Part shown: piece by piece, positions 54,841 through 64,000 of the stretch
How positions within the stretch are numbered: the stretch's first letter is position 1
Layout: each line of letters begins with the position of its first letter
Assembly: GCA_023055355.1 (NCBI GenBank)
Contig: JALJCS010000050.1
Location: 2,604,001 to 2,668,000, forward strand
Source of the DNA: Agelaius tricolor
Taxonomy: Eukaryota; Chordata; Aves; Passeriformes; Icteridae
Reading direction: 5' to 3'
DNA: 64,000 bases
Translations under genes and position numbers: made by a program
Notes under the pieces: model-generated
Databases searched by the model: none
The model's input: only the letters and a program-made list of their open reading frames with translations
Told to the model about the DNA's origin: nothing

Positions 54841-55560
54841 ATGGAAACTTCACCAGTGGCAAAACACCCCAGCCCACCAGGAAAAGAAAGGACACGTAAA
54901 GTTCTCCAAACATTTGTCCTGCTTTGCTGCAAAAGTCCTGCTGCAGACACTGTGCAGTGTGGAAAGTCAAGAGAAGCTGCAGCTGGTGGCAAATCTTGGG
55001 ACAGAAGCTTGACCTTGTTCTCCAGGAGAGATTCTTGGCAAGAGCAGACAGGAGAAGATTCCTGGAAAACTGAAACAGCTTTCCAGAAGTGAAATGAAAA
55101 TGAAAGAAACAATCCAAGATGTATTCCTCTATTTATTTCTATGCTCCCCTTTTCCAGGTTGCACTACTTCTCCATCCCAGGAATTCCAGATGCACTGCAC
55201 CTCTAAGATCGGTGGCTTAGTGATTTTTAGACACTCTAAAATACCATGAGCCACACAGAGTTTTCCTTCCCCTGTCTTTACTGGAAGGCAACACTGGAGA
55301 TGTAAGTGCAGTGCTGGGCTCAGGTAGGAATCCTAGCCCAAGGGAAGGTGTCCCGCCAGTGTTTGCCCCTCAGCCAGGCCAATGCAGAGCAGCAAGCGAG
55401 GGGATTGCTGTGCCAGTGTGCAGGAGTCAGGGCTCTGCACCTGGGCTCAAGGCTGCAAAGTTCCCGTGTTTGGACAGACTCAGGGGCTGTGCCCGGGGCG
55501 CGCGGGGCTCGAACGTGGGGCTCGTGGGGCGAGCGGGGAACGGACACGGGGACGAACGGC
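54841..55560. other. Upstream flank of the right PIM-like gene
   Basis: Mirror of about 13,570-14,185 with an extra stretch near 54,900-54,970. No gene recognised. Confidence 0.4.
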
Positions 55561-55679
55561 CCCGGTGCTTCAGTTGCAGCGGCGGCAGCAGCGGCAGCAG
55601 CAGCGGCGGCAGCAGCGGCAGAAGCAGCAAAGCAGATAACTCTATAACTCTTTCTCCTTCTCTCTTTCTTGGTCTTTCT

Positions 55680-56560
55680 CTCTTTCTTGGTCTTTCTCTC
55701 TTTCTGTCTCTGAGTCTCCCTTTTCCGCCGTCGGGCACCCTTCTCCCGGGGTCCCTTGCCCGGCGTCCCTCTCCTCTCCCCGCCTCCCTCTCCTCTCCCC
55801 GCCTCCCTCTCCCCCTGCCGGGCCGGGCCATGCCCCCGGCCCGCCCCCGGCCCCGGGCGGGGCTGCCCCGTGCCCGGCCCCGCCCGGCCCGCCGCGGTCT
55901 CGCCTCCGCCCGGCTCTGGCCCTACTGGCGGTGGCGCTGCTGGGCGGGCATCAGTGCCGTGTGCGGGGGCGGCATCGCCGCTCTTCGCCTCCGCCTGGCC
56001 CGAGCCCGGCCCCGGCCCCGAGGCAGGCTCCAGCCCCGAGCCCGGCCCCGGCCCCGGCCCCTCCCGGGGCCCGCGGAGGACACAGGCGGCGCGGCCGCTG
56101 CCGCCGCCTCCGCTGCGGCTTCCCCGGCCCGAGCTCCGCCGCTCGGCAGCGCGGCCGCCGGCCCCGAGCCTCCCGTGCCGCGTTGCGAGGAGCGAAGGCC
56201 TGGGCATGGCCGGCCCGGGGCGGCTGAGGGGCGCTCGGGGGCCGTTGCTGGCCCCGGGCCGAGCGCTGACAGCCGCGTCCCGCCCGCAGGGACGGCGCAC
56301 GAGGCCCTGCAGGAGCGCTACCGCCTGGGTTCGCTGCTGGGGCGCGGAGGATTCGGCAGCGTCTTCGCGGCCACGCGGCTCTCGGACGGCGCCCCGGTGA
56401 GCGGCGGGGCCGGCGGCGGGCGCAGGACGAGGGGGCGGAGGAGGAGGAGGAGGAGGATGGGGCTGGGCAGGGCGGGCGGCGAGCTGAGCCCGCTGCTGTC
56501 CTTGGCTTGCAGGTGGCCATCAAGAGGGTGCCACGGAACCGCGTCCGGCACTGGGGCGAG
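55680..56560. promoter_or_regulatory. CpG-rich island over PIM-like exon 1 (right)
   Basis: Dense CG dinucleotides over the first exon, with pyrimidine tracts (CTCTCTTTCTTGG) just upstream at 55,640-55,710. No TATA box. Confidence 0.6.
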
Positions 56561-58308
56561 CTGGTGAGTGAGCGGGGCCAGCGGCAGCAGCCGGGGCTGC
56601 CGGGCGGGGATGAGCCAAGGCCCGGCACGGTGGAAGCCGCCAGGACGCCTCGAGGGGGAGCGGGCGTGGGCGCAGCGCAGGGCGCAGAGCATCCCGGGCT
56701 GGCTCAGGGCTTCCCCAGGCCTGGCACGGCATCGGCCCCACTGAGGGCATCGTGCTCCTCCCGCAGCCCGACGGCAGCAGGGCCCCGCTGGAGATCGTGC
56801 TGCAGGCCAAGGTGTCCACTGGCTTCCCCGGCGTGGTGCAGCTGCTGGAGTGGTTCGAGCTGCCCAACCACATCGTGATGGTGATGGAGCGGCCAGAGCG
56901 GTGTCAGGACCTGCATCGTGTCATTCGGGCACGGCGGTTCGTGCCCGAGGAGGTGGCACGGGAGCTGTTCCGCCAGGTGCTGGAGGCCGTGTGGCACTGC
57001 ACCAGCTGCGGGGTCCTGCACCGCGACATCAAGCCAGAGAACATCGTGCTTGACCTGGCCACCGGGCAGGCCAAACTGATTGACTTTGGCTGTGGCACCT
57101 ACCTGCAAGAGACAGCCTACACCCACTTTGCAGGTGAGCCCACGTAAGGGTGTACTCCTGGTCCCGGGATCTCATGGCCCAACATCTCCCAGCCCAAGCT
57201 GGCTGTGGCATTTGGATTCTCCCTTTTGCTGCCAGTCAGGGGACTGAGTCTTCAGCTGAGTTGCTTTAGAGCGGGGCTGGGTGGGGAGCCATCTTCCAGC
57301 CCTGCTGGCAGCCTTTGCCAGCCACTCTGCCCAGGACTGGGGCTGGGCTGGGGCAGCCAACCCGCCCAAAACCCCCGTGGGTGGGGGTAGCAGAGAGGGG
57401 GATGGAATCTGTGCCCCAGCCAGTTTGGTGTGCAGGCGAGAGGAAGGGCTTGCACTGCTCCACTCGCTCTGTTTGCCTTTGCTTCCTAATATTTTTGGGG
57501 CAATGCAGGCAGGGAGGATAAGGGCATGTTTTCCCCAGCACAGAGAGGGTTTTTCTTTGCTTGTCGTGGTCAGGCTTAGCCAGGGCTTCCTCTGCCCTCT
57601 TCTGACACCAGTGGCTTCTTTTCCAAGCCTTAGTTTGTGCACAAGTCCCAGGTGCTGGCGAGAGGGCAGTGGTCACCCTGTGTGCCACTGATGCAGCCCC
57701 CGCAGGCCCAGGGATGCTGGGGCCAGGCTCTGGGAGCAGCAGCATCCCCCTGCTGAACTCCATCTGTATTCCATAGGAACACCATCCTACAGCCCCCCGG
57801 AATGGACCCACTTTGGCTGGTACCATGGCGAGGCAGCAACGATCTGGTCCCTGGGCATCCTGCTGCACCAGATGGTCTGCGGGGAGCACCCTTTCAGGAG
57901 GGGCCGGAACCTCAGCTGGGGCCAGCTCCCGCTGCCACAAGGGCTCTCTCAAGGTGGATCCTCTTCTCTGGGCACGGGGGGAATCCCAGTGCTGGGAGCC
58001 AGCAGCGGGCTTGTGAGCATCCTGCTCTGGCAGCTGCTGAGGAGGTGGCACATGTCCTGCTCTCCTCCAAAACAGGGAATTGATGGGAAAGTTTAGGCCC
58101 AGTCCTGAGCACATCCAGAATGGCCTGGGCATGGCAATAGTGGGGCAAAGCAGACAGGAGCCTTCTCTGGCTGACCGGCAGTTTCTGCTTTCTCTGCCCA
58201 GAGTGCAAAGATCTGATCAGGTGGTGTTTATCCGTGAACTCCTTGGAAAGACCCACATTAGAAGACCTGTTCTCTGATCCTTGGGTGCAGGATATTCCTC
58301 GGCCATAG
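55830..58308 (+). CDS. PIM1-like serine/threonine kinase, right-arm copy
   Basis: Five exons, 55,830-56,396, 56,513-56,563, 56,767-57,133, 57,777-57,953 and 58,202-58,308, with GT-AG borders and phases that add up to 422 residues and a TAG stop. The kinase signatures are complete: GRGGFGSV, VAIKRV, MERPERCQDL hinge, HRDIKPEN, IDFGCG, SYSPPEW and the CKDLIRWCL C-lobe helix. PIM kinases phosphorylate basic substrates and need no activation-loop phosphorylation. The first about 155 residues are an Arg/Pro/Ala-rich leader; an AG acceptor just before the kinase domain (56,290) raises the alternative of a separate short first exon. It differs from the left copy at scattered sites, including PPEW (left PPER), and has a leader shorter by six codons. 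A broken PIM copy follows 275 bp downstream. Confidence 0.88.
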
Positions 58309-58583
58309 AAGAAGGGAGAGAGCCACAGGCACACTTTGATGCAGGGCCCTGGTAAGTTGCAGCTCCACACATGCCTTGGCAATCAGAACCAAAGGAACCC
58401 AGACCTTTTTGTGCTGCCTGTGTCACAGCAGGGGGGTCATGGGATGGGCACACGCAGCCCTTGTGCTGCAGCTGAGCTGCTCTGCCCAGCACTGGTGGCC
58501 GCCATCCAAGCTGGTTTTGCTTGTGCTGGTTCCCTGACAGCTGGGGCCCTGGGCAGAGCCCTGAGAGCCTGGTCTCCCCCCAG

Positions 58584-58624
58584 GGAAGGAGAAGGAGCCC
58601 CTGGAGAAGCTGTACCGGGTGGGG

Positions 58625-58692
<68 letters not shown>

Positions 58693-58812
58693 GACAGCCA
58701 GGATGACATCAAGGATGAGAAGCTCTTCCTCAGCCTGGCCACTGGAGGCTGAAGGTGATGGACTTTGATTCTGGCACCTTCTTCAAAGCCAGACTCCACA
58801 GGGAATTTGCAG
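58584..58812 (+). pseudogene. PIM-like kinase pseudogene, kinase core replaced by (CTG)21
   Basis: Mirror of 10,317-10,509, flanked by CCCCCAG acceptor and GTGAGT donor. It reads KEKEPLEKLYRVGM, then 21 CTG codons, then, in a shifted frame, DDIKDEKLFLSLATGG and, after another slip, VMDFDSGTFFKARLHREFA. The block thus joins the start of PIM exon 2 to the HRD-DFG part of the large exon. It cannot encode a working kinase. If spliced, the CTG tract would code for polyleucine in the exon-2 frame. The 36-bp length difference between arms equals exactly twelve CTG units. Confidence 0.8.
58628..58690. repeat. (CTG)21 trinucleotide repeat (right arm)
   Basis: Twenty-one uninterrupted CTG units; nine in the left arm at 10,439-10,465. 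Confidence 0.97.
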
Positions 58813-60884
58813 GTGAGTCCCCACCCGGGAAAATGCTGCCAGATTTGGGCATGGCCCAGCCTGGCTGGGAAGCAAAGGTTCCCCCTCTGCTGGGGCAGAT
58901 GCAGCTCATTCTTCAGTCGCTGCCCAGCTTTTTTTGGCAGGGCTGGGGCATGGGCTGGGGTGGGTACAAATGGGAGTGGGCTCCTGGCCCTGCCAACAGC
59001 CCCCAGCAGCCACCGTGGCCTGGGCTGGGGCTGGGGCTGGGGCAGCCAGCCCGACACAAACAAAGCCCCATGCTGGGAGCAGAGGTGGGACTCCAGAAGC
59101 TGTGCAGGGGCTGCTTTGCTCTGCAGGGTGGAAGTGAGAAAGTATGGGCTTCCCTCAGCCATGGCTGGATTTTTCCCTACCATGTAGGAGTTGGGCCTTC
59201 CTCAAGGCCCTGACAGAGATAAGATTTTTTCCCGTTTTTCTTGTTTTCCCTTTTTGTCTCTAATCTCTTTTCAAGAATGTGTTGTTTGTTTTTCCAGAGG
59301 AAGCGTTCCAGGTGGTCCAGTGCAGATGGGGAAGTGTTTGGGAGCAGCTGTGGCGTGGATGGGCGGTGGCCTTGGAGAAGGCTGAGGCCATGGTTTGGGA
59401 GCAGCTTTTCTTGCAGCCGTGGCTGGCGTGAGGTGGGTCCCTGTGTGCTTGGCAGGGTGGGATCAGAGCTTTTGGGAGATGGCAGCGAGCACAGGAGCAT
59501 CCTGCTCTGGGCAGCTGCTGAGGGCTGGATGTGCCGTGGCTGGCTGCAGGCTGGGCACATGTCCTGCCCTCCTGCTCTGCTGCCAAAGGCAGCAGGGATG
59601 GGCAGCTCTGGGCACAGCTCTGGGCACAGCCAGCATGGCCTGGGCACCACAGGCCTAGGCACAAGGGCACAGGAGCCCTCAGCTGACGGGCACTTTCTGC
59701 TTTCTCTCCTTGCAGCCGGGCTCTGCGGCTGCTGAGGCTGCTCTGGGCTCTGCCAGGGCTCTGCTGGGCTCAGCCCTGGGCCCAGCTGGGCTGGCTCTGC
59801 CCTCACATTGCTCTGACAGCTCTGCATCAGACGAGCCCCTTGCGAGCACAGCGTCTGAGCTTTCTGCTTTGGCAGCTGAGTGAGACTCTGCTGCAGGCCC
59901 AGAGATTGCAGCTGGGGACACACATCCAATTGGCAAGAACCCAAACCCTCCACAGTCCCAGCTGAATGCCTGGATCTGCACAGGGTGTTTGTCTGTCCCA
60001 TTCTTCCTTCTTGATTGGCTGGAATTGTGCAATTGCACTTTCTTCCTCCTCTAGAAGTGCCTGAGTGGGCCAGAGCTGGCGAGTGGGCCGTGTTCCTGAG
60101 GCAGTGCAGTCTGGAGCTGATGGATGGAGAATTGCCCTTCTGCACTGCCAAACCAGAGCAAAAAGCCCTAAGTGGCACTTTGTGTCTCTAAGAAATCCCT
60201 GAGAGTTTCAAAGGGAATGTGCAGCTCCTTGCCAGGCTGGGAAGGAAGGGCATCTTCTAAAGGATTTGGGCTTGGACAGAGTTTCCATTCCCAGTCCTGC
60301 TTGGAGCGGGAAGGGCACAAAGCAATTTCCTCTTGCTTTGAGCACAATTTCAAATGGCAATGTTGGAAACAAAGCCCAAAATCTTTTCCAAGGCTGCTGA
60401 GGTCAGTAAGATCCACGCCATCAGCACATTTACAATGTAAATAACTGAGTTCCCCTTTAAAAAAGATCATTTACCTCTTAATGCAAAGTTTCAGAAGTTT
60501 TTCACTAACACTTGGATTTTGTTTTCATCTTTCACATTTTATATAGTTTTTTTTCTTTTGCCTTTTTTTCCTTTAAATAGAAAACATGTCCTAGAGAAGG
60601 AATGTCCTTTGCTCCTGGTTCCTGTGTGGAGCAGCTCCCTTGCTGCTGGCTGAGCTGCTCAGGCAGAGCCCGGCAGCTCCTGGCCCTGCAGGGCTGAGGC
60701 TTTTCCCCGTTGCTGGGCACAGACTGATGGAGCAGCACTGCTGAACACGGGCACACACAGAGGGCCCAGCAGCAGCTGCCTTTGGCCAATGAGGCTCCAA
60801 GGCCCAACCTCTGAGCAGCCAGGGCTGGAAGAGACTGGCAGCATCGGATCCCTGACTCTGGGCCAGGGCTGCACAAATGACCCC

Positions 60885-60922
<38 letters not shown>

Positions 60923-61588
60923 TGGAGCTGACATTCAGCACAGCCCCTGCCCCTGTTCCCTCCCGTGTGCAGCGGTGTCACAGCAGCCTGAGGCACCTGG
61001 CAGCCCCCAGTGCCAGCAGGGACTTGAGATGGCAGCCCTGGGCTCCTGGAGGCTGTGCAAGGAACGCAGCTGGGCACTCCCTGTCCATGGGGAGCTTGCA
61101 GATGGAAAAGGCTGCTGTGCCCAGGCAGCTCCAGGGGCACAGAAAGGAGGCTCTGGAGCACTGGATCTGTGCCAGTGCCACAGTCCTGGGCAGCAGCCAG
61201 GCAGCCCTGGGGGAACAGAGGGCACAGCAAGAGGGACAGAAGCAGGCAAGGGCAGAGACTGGGAAGAGCTAGGCCCGCGAGCAGGAACAGCTGCTCCATT
61301 GCACTCTTGGAGAAAGCTCTTGGCTGCTTCAAAGCGCTGAAAGGCGTGAAGGGCAGAGAGGAGGCCACAGCAAACAATGCTCCTGTTTGCACAGCCTCCC
61401 CTCTGCGTGTCCCAGAAGGAATTGGATGGACTGGATTCGTCTCTCCGAGTGCTCTCGTTCAGCATGAGCAGCTCAGCACCAGCAGCTGAAGGAGCTGAAG
61501 CCTCAGGCCACAGGAGCTGGGCAAGAGGGAACTTCTGGAGCAAAGTAATGCTGCTGAAATAGCCCCAGCTGAATGCAGCGGATATCAT
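58813..61588. other. Arm interior, no gene recognised (right)
   Basis: Mirror of 7,470-10,316. The long minus-strand frames (59,177-60,178; 60,532-61,392) are compositional. Contains (CAG)12 at 60,886-60,921. Confidence 0.4.
60886..60921. repeat. (CAG)12 trinucleotide repeat (right arm)
   Basis: Same length as the mirror tract at 8,135-8,170. Confidence 0.95.
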
Positions 61589-61640
61589 CATGGAATCACA
61601 GAATCCTTTCTGTTGGAAAAGCCCTCTGAGCTCACCCAGT
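61589..61640 (-). mobile_element. CR1-like LINE 3' tail fragment (right arm)
   Basis: ATGGAATCACAGAATCCTTT followed by GGAAAAGCCCTCTGAGCTC; mirror of 7,420-7,466. Confidence 0.6.
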
Positions 61641-62290
61641 GCAGCCGCTCAGCCAGCAGTGCCAAGCCCAGCACTAAAGCCCGTCCCTGAAGTGCCAAGG
61701 CCTGGACAGCAGCCCTGAGTGAGGCCTGGACAGCAGGCCCTGAGCCCAAGGTGGCCTCTGGAGGAACCTTCCAAGCAAAGGTTCTCTTTGTATCTGCTCC
61801 CTGCTGAGATATGCATGGTCATTAGCACTGTGATAGATGTAGCCACTCCTTAGTGAAACATGGATGGACCTTTGTGTATTTAGAAGCCAGAGAAGGCCAT
61901 GAAATCTGACATCTGGCCTTGTGTGGGGCTGAAGGATCAAAGTCAGCTGCCTTGGCTCCTCCTTGAGGCCTGGCCAGGCTTTGGGAGGGAGCCAAGAGGA
62001 GGATGAAAGCAGATGTTGGCACACTAGCAGTGCTGTCAGTTTGTTCATGCAGCACTGTCAGAGCTGGGCCCTCTCCCAGCGGGCTTGGAGCCTCAGCTGG
62101 GGCTGGAGGCACCTGCAGGAATTGCCAGTGCCCAGGAGTGGCTCTGCAGCCCTTGGCTGTGACAGCTTCCCCAGCTGCTGTGTGCATCTGGGGGATGGCA
62201 AAGGCTGAGGGGAAATGCTGCTGCATCTTTCTTAACCACTGCAGGCAATCTTTGGTGGGGATGATTGGGTGCATTGCTGAGCTGCTCCTT
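61641..62290. other. Arm sequence without a recognised gene (right)
   Basis: Mirror of 6,790-7,418. Nothing coding identified. Confidence 0.4.
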
Positions 62291-62292
62291 TT

Positions 62293-62772
62293 GTGATTCT
62301 TTGCTGCTCTGAACTGCAGGAAATGACACTGATTCCTTCAGTTGGAGTCTGTGTCTTTGGTGCTGACTTTGGCCACTGGTCAAACCAAACTGGCCCAGTC
62401 TGGCCAGATCCCAACCAAATGTCACTTGTTCAATGTCAATGTGAGACATCAGTGCCATCAGAAATTCCCAGATGGGAAGCCCTTCCCTGGAGTTCCCTGG
62501 CTCTGGAGTGGGCTGAGGTGGGAGCCCCGTGGGAGCAGTGGGGCAGTCGGGTAAAAGAAGCTGCAGCCCTGGATGTCTTCAAATGCATCCAAAAACTGCA
62601 CATGGAAAAGGACTTGTGGGTTTGGGCAGACAAAGATGAATTTGTTAAGAGTCCAATGGAAACAGCACCTTCAGAAGGAACAATTATTGTTGGAATGCTC
62701 CCACATGGAGCAAGAGAAGGTTTTAATCTTGAGCTCAGCTGCATTTGTACCAGTGAAATATCAATATACTAA
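62293..62772 (+). other. 159-codon open frame, unrecognised (right arm)
   Basis: Counterpart of 6,278-6,763. Two small losses relative to the left (MEKDLWVW here, [10 protein letters not shown] there; AREGF here, AREEGF there) keep the frame. Domain unknown; a retroviral origin is plausible from the neighbouring sequence. Confidence 0.25.
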
Positions 62773-62910
62773 ATAACTATATGTATTTATTGTATAATAA
62801 GACCTTAATATATGTACATATGTATTTGTATATATATATATTATATATATATGTCTGTATCTATCTGTCTATATATATATCAATATGTATATCTACATAT
62901 AAAATGATAA
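62770..62910. repeat. TA-rich microsatellite (right arm)
   Basis: TATATATA and TCTATCTGTC words; mirror of 6,085-6,255. Confidence 0.9.
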
Positions 62911-62939
62911 TAATGTGACATAGTGCTGACAATACTAAT

Positions 62940-64000
62940 TTGGTAGCTTTGGCTGCTCAGGGATGTAACACTAAATACCCTACAGAACAGGATTGGCCAG
63001 GACCCTACTGTCAGTGGTCAACTTTGTGAGATTGTATACAATGTAAAAAGGAGGAAGGGAGGAAATTGGCTATTTTCCCAGGGTTTGGTGATACTGTGAT
63101 GCAGAGTGCTTTGTCTGTTGCTGTGAAAAATACAGGGATGAAGCCTGCAGGGTTTTTCATGTCCCAGACTATGCACAAGCTGCAGGATTGGTTGAACGGG
63201 TGAAGGGGTTGTTAAAAGAGCAGTTGAAAAAATGAGGAGATGGGAACCTTTGCCCATGGAGAACCCATCTCCCAGATGTGCTCCATGCCCTGAACAATGG
63301 CCCACGGGGGAAATGGAAACCCCCTGGCTGTGCACGGCTGCCCCCAATTTGCAAATCCAACCATGGGCAGTGAGACTTGGACTGCCTGGGAAATTGTTCT
63401 GGCTGTGATGGCCCCTGGCAGGGCCAGCCCAGAGGCTGCAGGGCTGGGCCTTCATGCATTGGAATTAATGAGGATGAATTCAAACAAATGAGAGCCATCA
63501 ATACTGAAACAGGAATTCAGATTCCTCCAGGACACTTTGCTTTGGTGACTGCTCCCTTGGAGCTTGGCCTTGCAAAGTGTTCATGTCATGGCAGGAGGAA
63601 TTGATGCAGAATATGCAGGAGAAATTACAGTAGTTCTGTTAAACAATAGTGACCAGGATTGGATTATTCAACCCCATGACAGGGTAGCACAATTATTGAT
63701 ATTGCAATTTTAGGAACGATTGTGAAAAAAGGAGCTCCAGCTCCAATCACCACCGTTTGTGGAGATAAAGGGTTTGGATGCAGCCGTCCTAATAATGGAG
63801 CCAGAGTGTGGGTCCGGAGGCCAAATGGCCCTCCCAAGGCAGCTGAAGGAGCAGCTCCTGAGAAAGACAACTCTGAGTCCTGAAAGCTGGGCAGGAGCAA
63901 TGGGAATGTGTCCCTGCAGCCAAGGATTGTGTGTGAGAACAAGTAGATCTGACAGGATATTGTTTTACACATGTTGCCAGACCAAATCTCCCTGGTTGCC
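62940..64000 (+). mobile_element. ERV-L-like remnant: integrase end and dUTPase (right arm, runs off window)
   Basis: An integrase-like stretch (AAGLVERVKGLLKEQ) lies at about 63,175-63,225. A dUTPase-like region is readable at 63,420-63,710 in more than one frame: [41 protein letters not shown] and DRVAQLL. The stop present in the third dUTPase motif of the left arm is absent here. Frameshifts remain, so it is not functional. The element continues beyond 64,000. Confidence 0.7.

Larger units (their letters stand above)
53120..64000 (-). repeat. Right arm of the large inverted repeat
   Basis: Reverse complement of about 5,000-15,890, continuing beyond the window end. Differences from the left arm include single-base changes in the kinase exons, a CTG tract of 21 against 9 units, small in-frame losses at 62,610-62,725, and an insertion near 54,900-54,970. 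Confidence 0.95.

Noticed and set aside
5000..64000. The inverted repeat as a plain assembly duplicate
   Set aside because: The arms differ at many bases and in several repeat lengths (for example CTG 9 against 21) and keep different inner boundaries, which argues for two real copies. Read-level data would still be needed to prove it.

Overview
The window is vertebrate nuclear DNA, most likely from a songbird (passerine). It has intron-split genes with GT-AG borders, fragments that look like CR1 LINEs, alpha-, gamma- and ERV-L-like endogenous retroviruses, an avian-type family-14 olfactory receptor remnant, a MROH-like gene and PIM1-like kinase copies. PIM1-like, MROH-like and OR14-like families are all known to be expanded in birds. 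The species call is inference; there is nothing prokaryotic here.

The largest structure is an inverted repeat. About 5,000-15,890 is repeated in reverse complement at about 53,120-64,000, where the right arm runs off the window. Paired positions sum to about 69,000-69,094. The loop between the arms is about 37 kb. Each arm carries, in mirror image, a five-exon PIM1-like kinase gene that appears intact (left 10,784-13,291 minus; right 55,830-58,308 plus), a broken second PIM copy just downstream in which a CTG run replaces most of the kinase domain, ERV-L integrase/dUTPase remnants, a TA-rich tract, and arrays of a roughly 100-140 bp repeat next to LTR-like sequence. The arms differ by many substitutions and indels.

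Left of the left arm (1-5,000) are a C2H2 zinc-finger remnant, a 45-bp tandem repeat, a (GGAAA)n tract, an array of CRE-like octamers and an OR14-like pseudogene. The loop holds, in order: an antisense LTR with an internal fragment (16,249-17,150); a class II provirus lacking its integrase core (17,203-20,500); a four-coding-exon gene for an unrecognised 70-residue secreted peptide (22,334-23,611); three different minisatellites (25,546-28,490); a 5'-truncated second copy of the peptide gene (30,190-31,164); a cluster of LTR fragments (31,430-36,640); another minisatellite (36,890-37,745); a degenerate gamma-like provirus (38,092-46,685) with a solo LTR inserted in it and a cysteine-rich ORF between pol and env; a 3'-truncated MROH-like gene (48,058-49,627); an env-LTR fragment with an open transmembrane-subunit frame (49,800-51,315); and a CR1 fragment against the right arm.

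Host genes with good support are the two PIM-like kinases, the secreted-peptide gene and the partial MROH-like gene. Most of the rest is repeat-derived. All family assignments come from reading motifs, not from database searches.
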